64,000 bases of DNA from Anagrus nilaparvatae. Taxonomy: Eukaryota > Arthropoda > Insecta > Hymenoptera > Mymaridae. Shown in pieces: positions 10,704-21,640 of the stretch; positions within the stretch are counted from its first letter, which is position 1; each line of letters opens with the position of its first letter. The stretch is from the NCBI GenBank assembly GCA_022575985.1, contig JAKSXM010000147.1:21548001-21612000 (forward strand), read 5' to 3'. The translations under genes were made by a program, and so were the position numbers. Below the pieces are notes generated by a model, which was not told where the DNA came from, made no database searches, and saw only the letters and a program-made list of their open reading frames with translations.

Positions 10704-11590
10704 ATCCTTTTTTTAATTTTTCATATAATTTAGAAATGTTAAACTTTGGGGCAAAAATTATGGGCGTTGGCTACATTTAGAAATTTAGGAAGTAAGAAGC
10801 GCGGCATTATGACACACTTGTTCCAGCTGGCAAGTAAAAATATACCTATATAAAGCTCAATCAACTCAAAGTTAATTATTGCTTTTATTTATAACATACT
10901 ATTTATAATAAACTATTTTATTAATAAAATGAATTTTAACGTCTGTGTAAATTAATAATAAATAAAAATGTTGAAACGATTTTAACAGACAAGGTGTAAA
11001 AGAATTTTAATCAAATATTTGATTTTTGCTCGACGTTTCGGTTGAAGCCTTCAATTAAAATCCTTCTGTTAAAATCGTTTCAACATTTTTATTTATTTTT
11101 AACTATTTTATTATAAATAGTAATTTGCGGTAATTAATAATATTGAACTTGCCAAAAAGTCATTGCAAAATTAATATACAGTGTTTGAAGGAAGTGGATA
11201 AACCCGGAGGCTATTTTGGAGCTAATCATCCAAACTCGAAGCCTTCAAAAGAAAGTTAAATTACAATTCAAGGCTATAATGAAGGTCATTTTACGATATT
11301 AAATTAACAAATTCGTGATAACTTAGAATATTAAGGTAATAATTTCATGTTCGCAGAAATTTATAATTGTATATGTAAACATTTGTGTATCTATAATCGT
11401 TGTGTGTGCGGGTATTTCCTTTTTTCTGTATATCCGAGTCAGTTGACGTACGCGCGCATTCATACGATTTTTTAAAAGATGTCAGTCTTTTGAGGCCAAT
11501 CAAAATACTTATTACATTTAATAATGACCAAATTTAGTCTTAAGCTGTATGTAAAATAATTATAAAATTATGCTTTGAAGTGCGTCAATT
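10704..11590. repeat. AT-rich spacer with a 34-bp-arm hairpin (10961-11094)
   Basis: The only clear structure is an inverted repeat: TGTTGAAACGATTTTAACAG at 10969-10988 is mirrored by CTGTTAAAATCGTTTCAACA ending near 11086. The loop is about 65 bp and contains CGACGTTTCGGTTGAAGCC, a string common in insect non-coding repeats. The rest shows no gene or transposon. Confidence 0.6.
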
Positions 11591-11864
11591 CACTGGAATC
11601 TCGATTATCCGGACTAGGTTAGACTAACCCCGATCGGCATATCTCAAAATACGGTTAATACGGAAAAAGTAAAAAAATTTGCCCATAAGATAAAAAAATG
11701 GTTAGGATGTTTAAAAGTTTATTTTTAGGGATTAAAATTTTTTTTTCGTAGTGCATAATTGAACATTAAAAAAAAACTTTATTTGAAAAAATTTGTCAGA
11801 AATATAATGTTTTACTTGGAAGCATCCGATAATATAACCCGGCATTATAAATTTGTTCTCCGGT

Positions 11865-12139
11865 TAAATTTTCTTATCGCCACTATGCTTTTCCGAAGAT
11901 AAACTTTCTCCGGTTATTGAAAGTTCACAAATACCATGACGCTCCTTCCACCTTTGAAGCAAACCTGCGCTTGCTATAAAGTTGGGATCACCATCATTGG
12001 GGTTTTTTTAATCAATTTTTTATTTAAGCTTAACGTTTTTTCTTATAAAATTATTTCAGAAATTGGCGTGCCACGTTCTCTTTGACTACAAAACCACATA
12101 AAAAGTAATTCATCTAATTTATCAAATTTTGATTTTTTT
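11865..12139 (-). pseudogene. Pogo/Tigger transposase N-terminal (CENP-B-type HTH) fragment
   Basis: The minus strand reads KFDKLDELLFMWFCSQRERG then TPISEIIL, which matches the second helix-turn-helix of pogo/CENP-B proteins ('LDxALxxWFxxxRxxGxPIS'). After a stop and a one-base shift come GLLQRWKERHGICELSITGE and SLSSEKH, matching the 'GWLxxFKxRHGIxxxxxxGExxSA' part. No DDE catalytic domain remains; the hAT insertion and decay account for the rest. The fragment is not functional. Confidence 0.78.
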
Positions 12140-12614
12140 GCTGTTTTCCTTTATTTTATTTCCTCTTTTGAAATAATTTTAAAACAATCAAGGTTAATAA
12201 TATTTATTACTCGTTTGTAATTCTTAAACAATAATATTTTTAATTGAACTTTTTACGAGTACACAATCAGTTTATCAAATAAATTTATGGTGATGAATTT
12301 GTAAATTTATTTGATAGTGTACTCATAAAAAGGTCAATTAAAAATATTATTGTTTAAAACAATCATTTTCAATAATTTCTGATATCTTTTCTAATCCAAC
12401 TCAATAATCTGCAATAGCAATAGCACAAGTCAAAATTTAAATGAAGTGGGAACACGGAACTCTGTATAGGGTACTTAGGGTTTTTTGGGTCGCTGATTAC
12501 GATGAGCGGGTTAGTTAATCGCCATCACGTCAGGATCAAGATCATTTGAAGGTCAAGAGTCAACAATTGATTTTTATATCGATCTCAAATCAGGGTTGGG
12601 AAATACGGGTGATT

Positions 12615-12996
12615 TTGACGCGCATTAACCGTATGCCGTATATACGGAAACAGAAAAATACGGTCCATATTTTTCATAACCGTATATACGGAAAAAAATT
12701 TTTCAAACCCGTATCCGTATGTACGGGTGAAATGAATACGGGTCCGTACAAATTTTTCTGAATATACGGGTAACAATATACGGAACCCGTATTTTAGGCA
12801 TCCATTCAAACGGCTAAAAAAAGTTGAGACCCGTATATACGGATCAATTCTATACGGGACCGTATATCATTTACCCGTATATACGGATAACTGAAATGTG
12901 GAACCGTATATCACCCACCCGTATATACGGGTCTCAATTTTTTTCACCCGTTTGTATGGATGCCTAAAATACGGGATCTATATATTGTTAACCGTA
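12615..12996. repeat. Cluster of CCCGTATATACGG palindromes, left part
   Basis: Intact or one-mismatch copies of the 12-bp palindrome CCGTATATACGG recur every few tens of bases, linked by ACGGGTCCGTA and ATACGGGACCGT half-sites. The segment 12780-12975 is itself a larger inverted repeat (GTATTTTAGGCATCCATTCA against its complement). These are subterminal repeats of the hAT-like element. Confidence 0.85.
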
Positions 12997-13482
12997 CACT
13001 CACAAAATTGTATTGGTAAAAATTACCCTTTTGATTAGTAAAATAATTTGAAGTTGTCAAAATGGCGTTTTATGTTATTTTTTACCAACATGTATTTTAT
13101 AAACCACCCGTAAAGGAAAAAAAAATTACCCTTAATTTTAGTAGAATTTATTTTACATATTTTTTCTCGCAAGTGACAAAATTTGATTTCAGATACTATA
13201 TAAGGAATGAAAATTGTATAAATTATAAAATATAAATTATAAAAAAAATTAAAAAAAAAAATAAATTAAAAAAAAAAAAAAAATAATTAAAAAAATAATA
13301 AAAGTTATTCTATGTGAGAGAGTGAGAGTATAATAATATTTTGTAGAAAATCTTACTCAAGAAAAATTACTCTTAATTATAGTAAAATGAACTATTTTCA
13401 ATTCTTCGGATAACTTTACTAAAATTAATAGTAAAATCTTCCAATTGCAAATGTACATTTTCCTCTACATTTTTTCTCAGTG
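12997..13482. mobile_element. CACTG-ended MITE inserted at TA inside a CCGTATATACGG copy
   Basis: The element starts CACTCACAAAAT and ends ATTTTTTCTCAGTG, an imperfect terminal inverted repeat. The left flank ends CCGTA and the right flank starts TATATACGG, so removal with one TA restores a perfect CCGTATATACGG. Length is 486 bp, with no coding region; the interior is A/T-rich with TTACTCTTAATTATAGTAAA blocks. It resembles the CACTGAAAAA elements at 22831 in its ends and its TA target. Confidence 0.78.
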
Positions 13483-13539
13483 TATATACGGATAGAATTA
13501 TACTGGACCCGTATAACTCTGATCCGTACATACGGGTGA

Positions 13540-13672
13540 GGCCGAGTCTACATAACCGCACCGCACGGCGCAACCCAATGCTATTGATATAGGCTTGTGC
13601 TTGCGGCGTCACGTGACTCCTATACTAATAGCATTGGACTGCGCCATGCGGTGCGGTTATGTAGACGAGGCC
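13540..13672. mobile_element. Harbinger-like 133-bp MITE with TGA duplication
   Basis: A near-complete hairpin: GGCCGAGTCTACATAACCGC at the left and, read inward from the right, GGCCTCGTCTACATAACCGC. TGA flanks both ends (13537-13539 and 13673-13675). GG-starting TIRs with a 3-bp duplication fit PIF/Harbinger (Tourist-like) MITEs. It is far more GC-rich than its surroundings and is nested in the hAT-like element. Confidence 0.78.
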
Positions 13673-13734
13673 TGAATAATATACAGTTCCGTTTTCATTC
13701 TTGTCCGTATTATTAATGTATAAATACTTTTCTG

Positions 13735-14230
13735 TATTAAATCGGGTGATTAAAGATTTGACCCGTATATACGGGTATCTAAAATACTGCTTCCATAAAA
13801 TAAAAACCGTATATATGGCTAATATTATATGGTTCCCGTATTTAAATTAACCGTATATACGGGTAAATGGTATACGGTTCCGTATACGACTCATCATTTG
13901 TGCGGTTGATTAAAGTTTTGACCCGTATATACGGTTGTCTATAATACGGGAACCGTATTATAAAAACCGTATATCCGGACGAGTGATGTATGGATCCGTA
14001 TTTCTGTCAACCGTATATACGGTTGAAAAATTTTGAGAACCGTATATAAGGTTTACAAAATACGGGTCCCGTACAAGTTTATCCGTATGTACGGTTTTGA
14101 AAATACTGATCCGTACATTTTTAGAACCGCATATACGGTATTTTTCATATGATTCCATATTAAATAAACCGTATATACGGCAAAAAATCAAAATTCATAT
14201 TTTTCATTTCCGTATATACGGATATGATGC
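13735..14230. repeat. Cluster of CCGTATATACGG palindromes, right part
   Basis: CCGTATATACGG and close variants recur in almost every 40 bp, separated by AT-rich linkers such as TTAAAGTTTTGACC. Some copies carry a flanking C or G extension (CCCGTATATACGGG). They belong to the right half of the hAT-like element. Confidence 0.85.
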
Positions 14231-14522
14231 GCGTCCAGTATTCCCAACCCTGTCTCAAATTAAATTACAACTAAAACCAAGACAAGTAAAATTTAAAACT
14301 AAATCCTGAAAATAAAAAATACGTGAAGGCTGAAAAAAAAGTTTATATGTACAATAAATTCCAGAGATACCTTTCCAGGTAAATCATAAAAATAAAAAAA
14401 AAATTTACACGATTTACTATAACTAGTAGTTGTGTTTACGAGTAATGAGAATCTATGTAAATTTTTTTTTTTTTAAACCAAAATACCGGATTGACTAGGT
14501 CCAGATAATCGAGGTTCCAGTG

Positions 14523-16213
14523 TATAGAGTGTGTGAGTTTGTAAAAGGTGGAAAACTTTAAGAAAAGCTAAAATAGAGGAACAGACTTTTATGCGACGAT
14601 AAGAGGATTGCATGCAAATTTTTTTCGTTAAATAAAATGAGTTTTTGGGAGATACATACGTCATATGTATAGAAATTTTAAGTTCAAATTTTAAACCGTA
14701 TGTTAATACTCAATGTTTACAGTTAATCAAGAGGACTGCGGATGAACGTGACATTTTTAACACATACATCTCACTAAATTTTTTGTAACCTTAATAAAAT
14801 ATTGGTTTTGACTTTAAAAGAATATTATTTATCAACTTATTAAAAGGAAAAAATGTGCAAAAGCTTTCATTTCCGGATATAAGTTGGGGTGAGGGTGGAG
14901 GGTACAGAAACTTGTATTTCTTGAGGGTGAAACGAACAGATATTTCTTAGGTTTTAAGGGTGTTGGGACTAATTAGCCGGCACTGTGGTAGATAGAAAAC
15001 TGATTAAATTAATTAAATAATCCGTCCTCGTCGCAAGGACGAGGTTCAAATCTAAACATCACAGGGGAACTATTTATAAGGAGCTGAATCTAGTTGAGGG
15101 TAAATACGGTAATTAGGGATCGCGTTAAGAGCCAAAAAGACCCTTTATACTTCTTGGCAGAAATCGGGACTAACAAGGTTAGTAATATTCTGCTCTTAGA
15201 TGGAAGATTCTTCCAGGATTGTCAATTACTTTTGTGGCCAAAGTTATAAAATTTATTCAAAATAATAAAAACGATCTTTTTGGAACGAGATATTTTTATG
15301 ATATTTTAAAGAATTATTTTTTTGAAGTCAGTGCCGAAACAGAACAATTCCAACTACTAAGCTAATGAAAGTTGTTCCAGAAGAAGCCTGGTCAGGCAAA
15401 ATTCGGATTATATGAGAAAAGGTACCTTCCGGGTTTTGTAAGTTTATTTTCGTTTCATCTATATAGTCCTGAAAAGGCCTGGAAACAGGTGAAACGTTGA
15501 CAACACAATTATATAAATAAAGAATTTTATTTTTTGCCTGAAATTGACCATTTTTATTTTAACCAAAATTATAAATAACATCAGGCGTATGACAATGAAC
15601 ATATCTAATATGGCTACGACCACATGCACAAAAAATAACGTGCAATAACTTATATATATTTAAATTCTTCATTTGATTTGATAATGGCCTTGTTATACTC
15701 TTTTATTGCTAAGCAAATTATTTTTATATTTTATACTAATATCACATTATTGAATTACCCTACGTCCCCTTTCCTTGCTCAGATTATTATTATTATTATT
15801 GTATATAAAGCAGCACCGCAGTAGAAAAGAATTACAAGCAGGTAAAGGAAAAGCCAGAATAGAATAAAATATAAAGTTTCCCAGTTATCAATATTCAATA
15901 TTCGTAATATCATCATATAAGTGAGAAACCTTATGAATGTTCGGGTGCCTTCACACTGGTGAAAGACTCTATCCAGATAAAGTCACTGTCGATTAATCTT
16001 AAATTTGTGTAACACTTTTTAATAAATATATTAGTGTAGAATCTCCCCGATAAATAGCAAATCTCGCACTATATCAGGTAAAAAAACTAGTTACAAGCAA
16101 CCATCTATATGGGAATAGTACTTATATTCTATCCTTAAAAAAACGTAACTCATTACTTATTAATTAATAAACAAACTTAACGAATATTAAATTAAAAGAA
16201 ACTTTGCATTTAC
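14523..16213. other. Downstream of tafazzin exon 4; no coding exon recognised
   Basis: Exon 4 ends in a splice donor at 16213, so this stretch is probably the start of another tafazzin intron. I searched by eye for the expected final exon (about 20 residues ending the protein) and did not recognise it. Other contents: an ATT microsatellite at 15785-15802; a GGTTCAAATC string near 15049 that resembles a tRNA B box but has no convincing cloverleaf; and a possible zinc-finger scrap at 15910-15960. Confidence 0.5.
15910..15960 (+). pseudogene. Possible C2H2 zinc-finger scrap
   Basis: One frame reads HISEKPYECSGAFTLVKD, which resembles the finger linker 'HTGEKPYEC' followed by a decayed finger. 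It is only about 17 residues long, with no complete C2H2 set. A comparable scrap occurs at 63770-63860. The match could be coincidental. Confidence 0.3.
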
Positions 16214-16468
16214 CTAAATAATTCAAACTGTATGCGATCTGTAATTGCTTTTCGAGCTTCTATACTAGTTGCATTTGATCTTTTTAGTTCTTTTAACATC
16301 TCATTAAAATCTATGGGATCACCATAATACATAGTTACTTTTTTTTTTCCTTTAAACATATATGGTGGTTCGTTTGGTAACACTTGATCCATACCTAAAT
16401 GAAATATAGGTACAACTATTGGTACTACAGGAGATTCCAGTATTAGCCGTCCAATACCCCATTTAAAT
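16214..16468 (-). CDS. TAZ: Tafazzin, coding exon 4 (partial gene)
   Basis: This exon encodes residues 164-247 plus two bases of codon 248. It opens FKWGIGRLILESPVVPIVVP then IFHLGMDQVLPNEPPY, the fourth acyltransferase block of tafazzin, and ends with EARKAITDRIQFELF. The acceptor is TTTTAG before 16468 and the donor is AG|GTAAAT at 16214/16213. The phase (one base in, two bases out) matches exon 3. The TAG that appears in frame at the 3' edge is the exon-intron junction, not the real stop, because tafazzins continue about 20 residues. The final exon was not located. Confidence 0.92.
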
Positions 16469-16601
16469 CTAAAATTTTAAATAAAATTTATAATTTAAAA
16501 TCTTGACAGCTAGAAGTTTAGATTTAAAACTTTATTAAATAATCAAATAAATATCAATTTATTGTTTTTTGTCCTCTCTTCAACCTATAACACAGACTTA
16601 A

Positions 16602-17274
16602 GGGGGGAAGGCTATGAAAATTAAATCCAGAATCAAAAAAAATTTTTTTTTCTAGAAAGTTAGTAGAACATCTGAAAAGTATGTATAAAAATTTTTAGAC
16701 ATTTATCTTAAATACTTCACCGAGAGTAGTCGCGGTTCGACTATACACTCTTCAAAACTTTAAACTCGTTTTTCTCGAAACTACTTTTTTTGAACTGGCG
16801 TACAACTTAACTCAAAAACGGCTAATCCGATCTGCCTGAAATTTTTTTTACAACATTATATACCTATTACCTTCTATATGAACCTACGTGTTTTAAAATA
16901 TTTTAAGTTTAAGGCACCTTTTGGCCTATTTTAAAGTCCGAAAAAATGGTCAATTTTTTAAAAAACGTTCCCATTTTTGAAAAAATTATTATTATTTTTT
17001 TTTTAAGTTCATATAGAAAATACACGTGTTTTAATTACATTTTTTTTTTTTTTTTTAGACTTATATTGAATGCTCCAGATGGTACGCCGATTTCAAAACC
17101 CGCCGACTTTCAGCAGCTGTAACTCCGCCATTTTGGAAAATTTTTATTCGAAAATTTACAATTTTCAATTTTAATATATAAACAATATTCTCCTAAAATT
17201 TTATTCATTTATTTCAACTCCTTCATAATAAAAATCCTATTTGAAAAAACATAGCATTTCATAACCTTCCCCCC
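16602..17274. mobile_element. piggyBac-like MITE with TTAA duplication
   Basis: Ends GGGGGGAAGGCTATGAAA and, read inward from the right, GGGGGGAAGGTTATGAAA, with TTAA at 16598-16601 and 17275-17278. Length is 673 bp, with no coding region. The interior holds 'CTTTAAACTCGTTTTTCTCG', also seen near 17930 and 34055, so the interior sequence is shared among several repeats here. Confidence 0.82.
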
Positions 17275-17278
17275 TTAA

Positions 17279-18229
17279 CAGAATCACTACTCTATGCTAT
17301 TTTCCTAAATCTATTGTGACACCCACTATGAATAATTGGAAATTTATTGTTATGATTATATTACTCATCTGCAACTATTACAGTATTAATACTTAAAGTA
17401 TCTTCGTTGTACGCATTTTAAAAATTTTTATTTGTGTGTTTAAGTAATATTTTGTGCTTAAAAAAAATAATAGCTTGAAAAAATATTGTTTATTTATTTT
17501 ATTCGTCAATCAATTAGATATAAAAATTCTATGAAATAATGTTCTTTCAATATTTTAACCATTGTAAATATTGTTCTGTCGTGTAAATCATATGAATTTA
17601 TAGAACATGCCCAAAAGGTAATTAGCGAGAAAATTAAAAATTTATGCGTAAAATGCAGAAAATGCAACACGTATAGATTATACTTTATGTATGCATTCCA
17701 ATGTATAAAATTATGAGTTTTAATAAGATTCGACATTGTTTAAATTTTTTTTAAGGGTACATTTTCCCAGTTTTGAAATTCAAAATCGATTTTTTTTTTT
17801 AATTGATTTGTGTTGAAAAAGTATTCAAGAATATGCAAAAAAAATTTTAAATGAATCCTGCAAATAATAAAGAAACGACAGCGCCTGAAAGTGAATGTGC
17901 CAGTATGCTAGAATACAAGATCCGAAACTTTAAACGCGTTTTTCTCAGAACGAACTTTTTGAAAGCGCGCCGCATGATAACGAAAAAACTACTCCTCCGA
18001 TTTCCATTAATTTTTTTTAATGAAATTTTCGTTATGAAATTTTACACAAAGTGAACTACAATGAACCTGATCGGAGATATTTTTTGGTCTCTAGGCTCCG
18101 TTTTGTTGCTAAAAATACGGTTAAATTTCGACTTTTTTCTACTTACCTTCATAACTTTTTTAATTTTTAATATTTTTCATTGATTGTAGTTCACTTTATG
18201 CAAAAACTCATGTGCTTTATACTTATAAT
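17279..18229. repeat. AT-rich intron sequence with one-sided TTAAGGG repeat
   Basis: At 17751 the string TTAAGGGTACATTTTCCC looks like one end of another TTAA element, but no matching right end was found. The stretch 17900-18070 shares ACTTTAAACGCGTTTTTCTC with 34050. A weak inverted repeat (GTGAACTACAATG against TTGTAGTTCAC) lies at 18052-18195. Nothing codes. Confidence 0.45.
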
Positions 18230-18990
18230 ATAAAAAAATACAAAAAACACCAAATTTTTTTTCTCTTTGGACGTAGTACCATAGAATAATATTACTGCGT
18301 ATAGAAAAACAGTTCTTATGTATTTTTTTTCACCGAGTTGGCGCAACTCATAATTATTTCGGTTGCGCCAACACCGATTTTTTCTCAAGTCAAGCGCTAG
18401 TTTACTTACATTTATATAGCAGCTGCCTAAAAACAAAAGAAAGATTATAGTCGGTATGTAAAGAGGGGGAAATAGAGACTGAGACTAACTCCATCTAACA
18501 TCTCATGTTTAGTTAAAATTCAAGCGGAAAAAAATACATAAGAACTGTTTTTCTATACGTAAGTAATATTATTCTATGGTAGTACCTAATTTATTTCTAT
18601 GAGAGTACTAGTTTTCGAAAGTTGGTTTATAGTAATTTTTTTGGATCTGATACGGAATTTTTTCAAAATTTTTCTCTCAAAATTAAAAAAACTAAAAAAT
18701 TAAAAAACCTGCAATATTTTTTTTTTTTTGTAATACTTCATTTAATTCCATGAAAGTACTTATGTTTGAAAATATGGTTTTTACTCGATATCTCGAATCT
18801 AATAATTAGTTTTTTGAAAATTTGTTCCAAAATTTTTGATCAATAAAAAAAACTTAAATAAAAAAATAAAAAAATTTAAATTAATAAAAATGTATTTATG
18901 ATTGCATGCTTGTTATTTGTGATATCTGTGGCATATTGAAGTATTAAGCTCATTGTTTGAGGAACCTTAGTGCCAGCTAGTCGGCAGGGT
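18230..18990 (-). repeat. Family R repeat copy, with a 62-bp-arm inverted repeat inside
   Basis: Read on the minus strand it starts near AATACCCTGCCGACTAGCTG and continues with units of the type GGTACTACGTCC...TTTCATGGAAATAAA seen at 31780 and 43530. It includes an inverted repeat: 18275-18336 (ACCATAGAATAATATTACT onward) is mirrored at 18528-18588, with about 190 bp between. That insert contains the palindrome-like GGCGCAACTC/GGTTGCGCC. Confidence 0.6.
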
Positions 18991-18999
18991 ATTTTAATT

Positions 19000-19485
19000 A
19001 TTCATATATAAAATAGCCAGAAATATAGATTGAAATTTTTGTAGTTTTTTCAAATTGTAAACAGCCAATATGAATTTTACAATACAGTTAAATATTTCTA
19101 ATTTTTTTTTCATTCTTAGGACTGCCGATATCTATATTTTTACATAGTGAAATTTTATTAATTTTTCATATATAAAATAGCCAGAAATATAGATTGAAAT
19201 TTTTGTAGTTTTTTCATATTGTAAACAGCCAATATGAATTTTACTATACAGCTAAATTTAAAAAATTTTTGTTTTTTTTCATTCTTAAGACTGCCGATAA
19301 CTATTGGATTTCATAGTGACATTTTTTGGGTTTTTCATACATCAAATAGCCGACAATATAAATTGAAATTTTTGTAGTTTTTTCATATTGTAAAACTGAC
19401 AATATGAATTTTACTATACAGTTAAATTTTTTAAATTTTATGTCTGTATTATTTCATATTCAAAATTTTGAGTCATTTCATATAT
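19000..19485. repeat. Three tandem units of about 160-180 bp
   Basis: The block TATATAAAATAGCCAGAAAT followed by GATTGAAATTTTTGTAG and CAATATGAATTTTAC recurs near 19005, 19165 and 19345. Each unit ends with CATTCTTAGGACTGCCGAT. The same blocks occur near 21200-21290 and 25495-25560 in the other orientation, tying this array to the large inverted repeat 19493-25868. Confidence 0.65.
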
Positions 19486-19784
19486 AAATCAAAAAAGCTT
19501 CGGTGCAAATTACTCCTTGAAAAAAATGCTATCGATTTGACGCTTTTTTTTTTTAATTTTAGCTCACAGCACAGAGTTACAAATGTTTAAAGCTAAGAAG
19601 TACAAAATTTAAACTCAAAAATTAGTCATTTTCATCACTTCATATCTTAAAATGGTTTGTATCAAAATATAAAAACCAAAATGCTTTGTATTTATTATAC
19701 GCTCTTCTAAAGCCGCTTTTTTTTTGTTTTTTATTTAATGTATTGATTAAAAAGAAATAGCAAAAAAATACTTATAGTCCGATT

Positions 19785-21130
19785 TATTGAATAATTGGGT
19801 TTATTAATTGAAATAATAGCATTGAATTTAGCAGAAACTATACCTAACTTTATTTTTTTTTCTAAAACTGTCCTGTTTTATAGAAAAGTTGTAATTTCAA
19901 TTGTTTTTATGCAATAATAGTATTGATATATTAGTATTGAATTTAGTAGAATATATCGCACTTAAATGTTTACGAATTTTGTCCTGTTTAATAGAAAGGT
20001 TGTAATTTCAAATATTTTTATGCAATGATAGCATTGAAATATATGTATTGAATTTAGCAAAATATACCCCGCTTTACATTTTTTTCGAATAGTAGCCTGT
20101 TTTATAGAAAAGTTGTAATTTTAATTGCATTGAAATATTAGTATTGATTTTAGCAGAATATACCCAACTTGAATGTTTTAGAATATTGTCATGTTTTACA
20201 GAGATGTTGTAATTTCAAATATTTTTATGCAATGATAGCATTGAAATATTAGTAATGAATTTAGCAGAAACTATACCTCAGTTTAATTTTTTTTCGAAAA
20301 GTGACCTGTTTTATAGAAAAGTTGTGATTTCAATTGTTTTTATGCAATAATAGCATTAAATTATAAGTATTGATTTTAGCAGAATATACCCAACTTAAAT
20401 GTTTTCGAATATTGTCCTGTTTTATAGAAATCTTGTAATTTCAAATATTTTTATGCAATGATAGCATTGAAATATATGTATCAAATTTAGCAAAATATAC
20501 CCCGCTTTCAATTTTTTTCGAATAGTAGCCTGTTTTTTAGAAAAGTTGTAATTCAAAATGCATTGAAATATCAGTAATTAATTTAGCAGAAACTATACCT
20601 CACTTTAATTTTATTTCGAAAAGTGTTCTTTTTTATAGAAAATTTGTAATTTTAATCGTTTTTATGAATTTAGCAAAATATACCCAACTTAAATGTTTTT
20701 GAATTCCGTCGTGTTTTATAGAATTGTTGTAGTTTCAAATGTTTTTATGCAATTATAACATTGAAATATTTGTATTGAATTTAGCTAAATATACCCAACT
20801 TTAAATTTTTTTCCGGGTTTTTAGAAAAGTTGTAATTTCATTGTTTTTAAGTAATGATAGCATTGAAATATCAGTATTCAATTTAGCAGAATATACTCCA
20901 CTTAAATGTTTTCAAATTCCGTCGTGTTTTACAGAAATGTTGTAATTTCAATTGTTTTTATGCAATAAATTATTAGTATTGAATTTAGCAAAATATACCC
21001 AACTTAAATGTTTTCGAATATTGTCCTGTTTTATAGAAATCTTGTAATTTCAAAAATTTTTCTGCAATAATAGCATTGAAATATTAGTATTGAATTTAAC
21101 AGAAACTTTACCTTACTTTAATTTTTTTTT
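19785..21130 (+). repeat. Satellite-like array, unit about 90-115 bp, about 12 copies
   Basis: The landmark TTTAGCAGAA(AC)TATACC recurs about every 90-115 bp (near 19838, 19945, 20055, 20152, 20260, 20377, 20486, 20583, 20670, 20781, 20884, 20984, 21096). Each unit also has TCCTGTTTTATAGAAA and TTTTTATGCAATGATAGCAT. Two further copies lie at 23880-24059 and 25424-25480, split by the LINE insertion. Confidence 0.85.
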
Positions 21131-21384
21131 CGTTAAAAACTTAAAAAGATAAACTGATATTGATTGTCCTTATTTGAAAAACTTCTAAAAATTGTAATAT
21201 ATATTGTCGGGTGTTTTATATATGAAAGAGCTTAAATAATTTCATTATATAAGAAAATGGATATCGTCAGTCTTAAACATGAAAAAATAAAGAATTCGAA
21301 AAAATATAAATATTTCATTTAAGGAAGTTGACTTGTGGAGCTATTGCAGAACAAATATTGAAAATATTTGGTGAAAACGTTGTT

Positions 21385-21640
21385 TACTATTAGAAAATAC
21401 GATTCCCAAAATCTCAAAACGATTTGGAGCATATTAACTGAGATATAAACAAAAACATTTTGAAATTTCTTATAGAAATACACGTGCGACGCAGAGGTGA
21501 AGCAAAATATCGGAAAACCGTTCGCACGTGTATTTCTCTCTTTCTCTTACTATTGAAACTCCCATAAGAAATTTCAAAATGTTTTTATTTATATCTCAGT
21601 TAATATGCTCCAAATCGTTTTAAAAAATTTATTTTGCAAA
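21385..21640. repeat. Hairpin with about 100-bp arms
   Basis: AAAACGATTTGGAGCATATT at 21417 and the following GAGATATAAACAAAAACATT are mirrored at 21572-21623. The loop contains ACACGTGCGA...TCGCACGTGT as an inner dyad. No coding region. An ATTAT microsatellite follows at 21700-21730. Confidence 0.75.

Larger units (their letters stand above)
12591..14252. mobile_element. Non-autonomous hAT-like element filled with CCGTATATACGG palindromes
   Basis: Terminal inverted repeats start CAGGGTTGGGAAATAC (left) and, read inward, CAGGGTTGGGAATACT (right). They are flanked by a perfect 8-bp duplication TCTCAAAT (12583-12590 and 14253-14260). The CAGGG terminus and 8-bp duplication are hAT hallmarks. 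There is no transposase. The interior carries dozens of CCCGTATATACGG-type palindromes spaced about 25-45 bp, and it holds two younger insertions at 12997-13482 and 13540-13672. Confidence 0.88.
11591..14522. mobile_element. Pogo/Tigger-like DNA transposon relic, host of nested insertions
   Basis: Outer inverted repeats of about 25 bp match almost exactly: CACTGGAATCTCGATTATCC at the left and, read inward from the right, CACTGGAACCTCGATTATCT. A 'CTCGATTATCCGGA' terminus is typical of pogo-type elements. TA follows the right end, but TT precedes the left end, so the TA duplication is imperfect. Inside on the minus strand is a decayed CENP-B/Tc5-type DNA-binding domain. A 1.66-kb hAT-like element occupies 12591-14252. 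A local inverted repeat lies around 12230-12355. Confidence 0.78.

Noticed and set aside
16210..16215. Apparent stop TAG ending the tafazzin exon 4 frame
   Set aside because: TTTAG|GTAAATG is a good donor and the family continues about 20 residues; the stop is formed across the junction.
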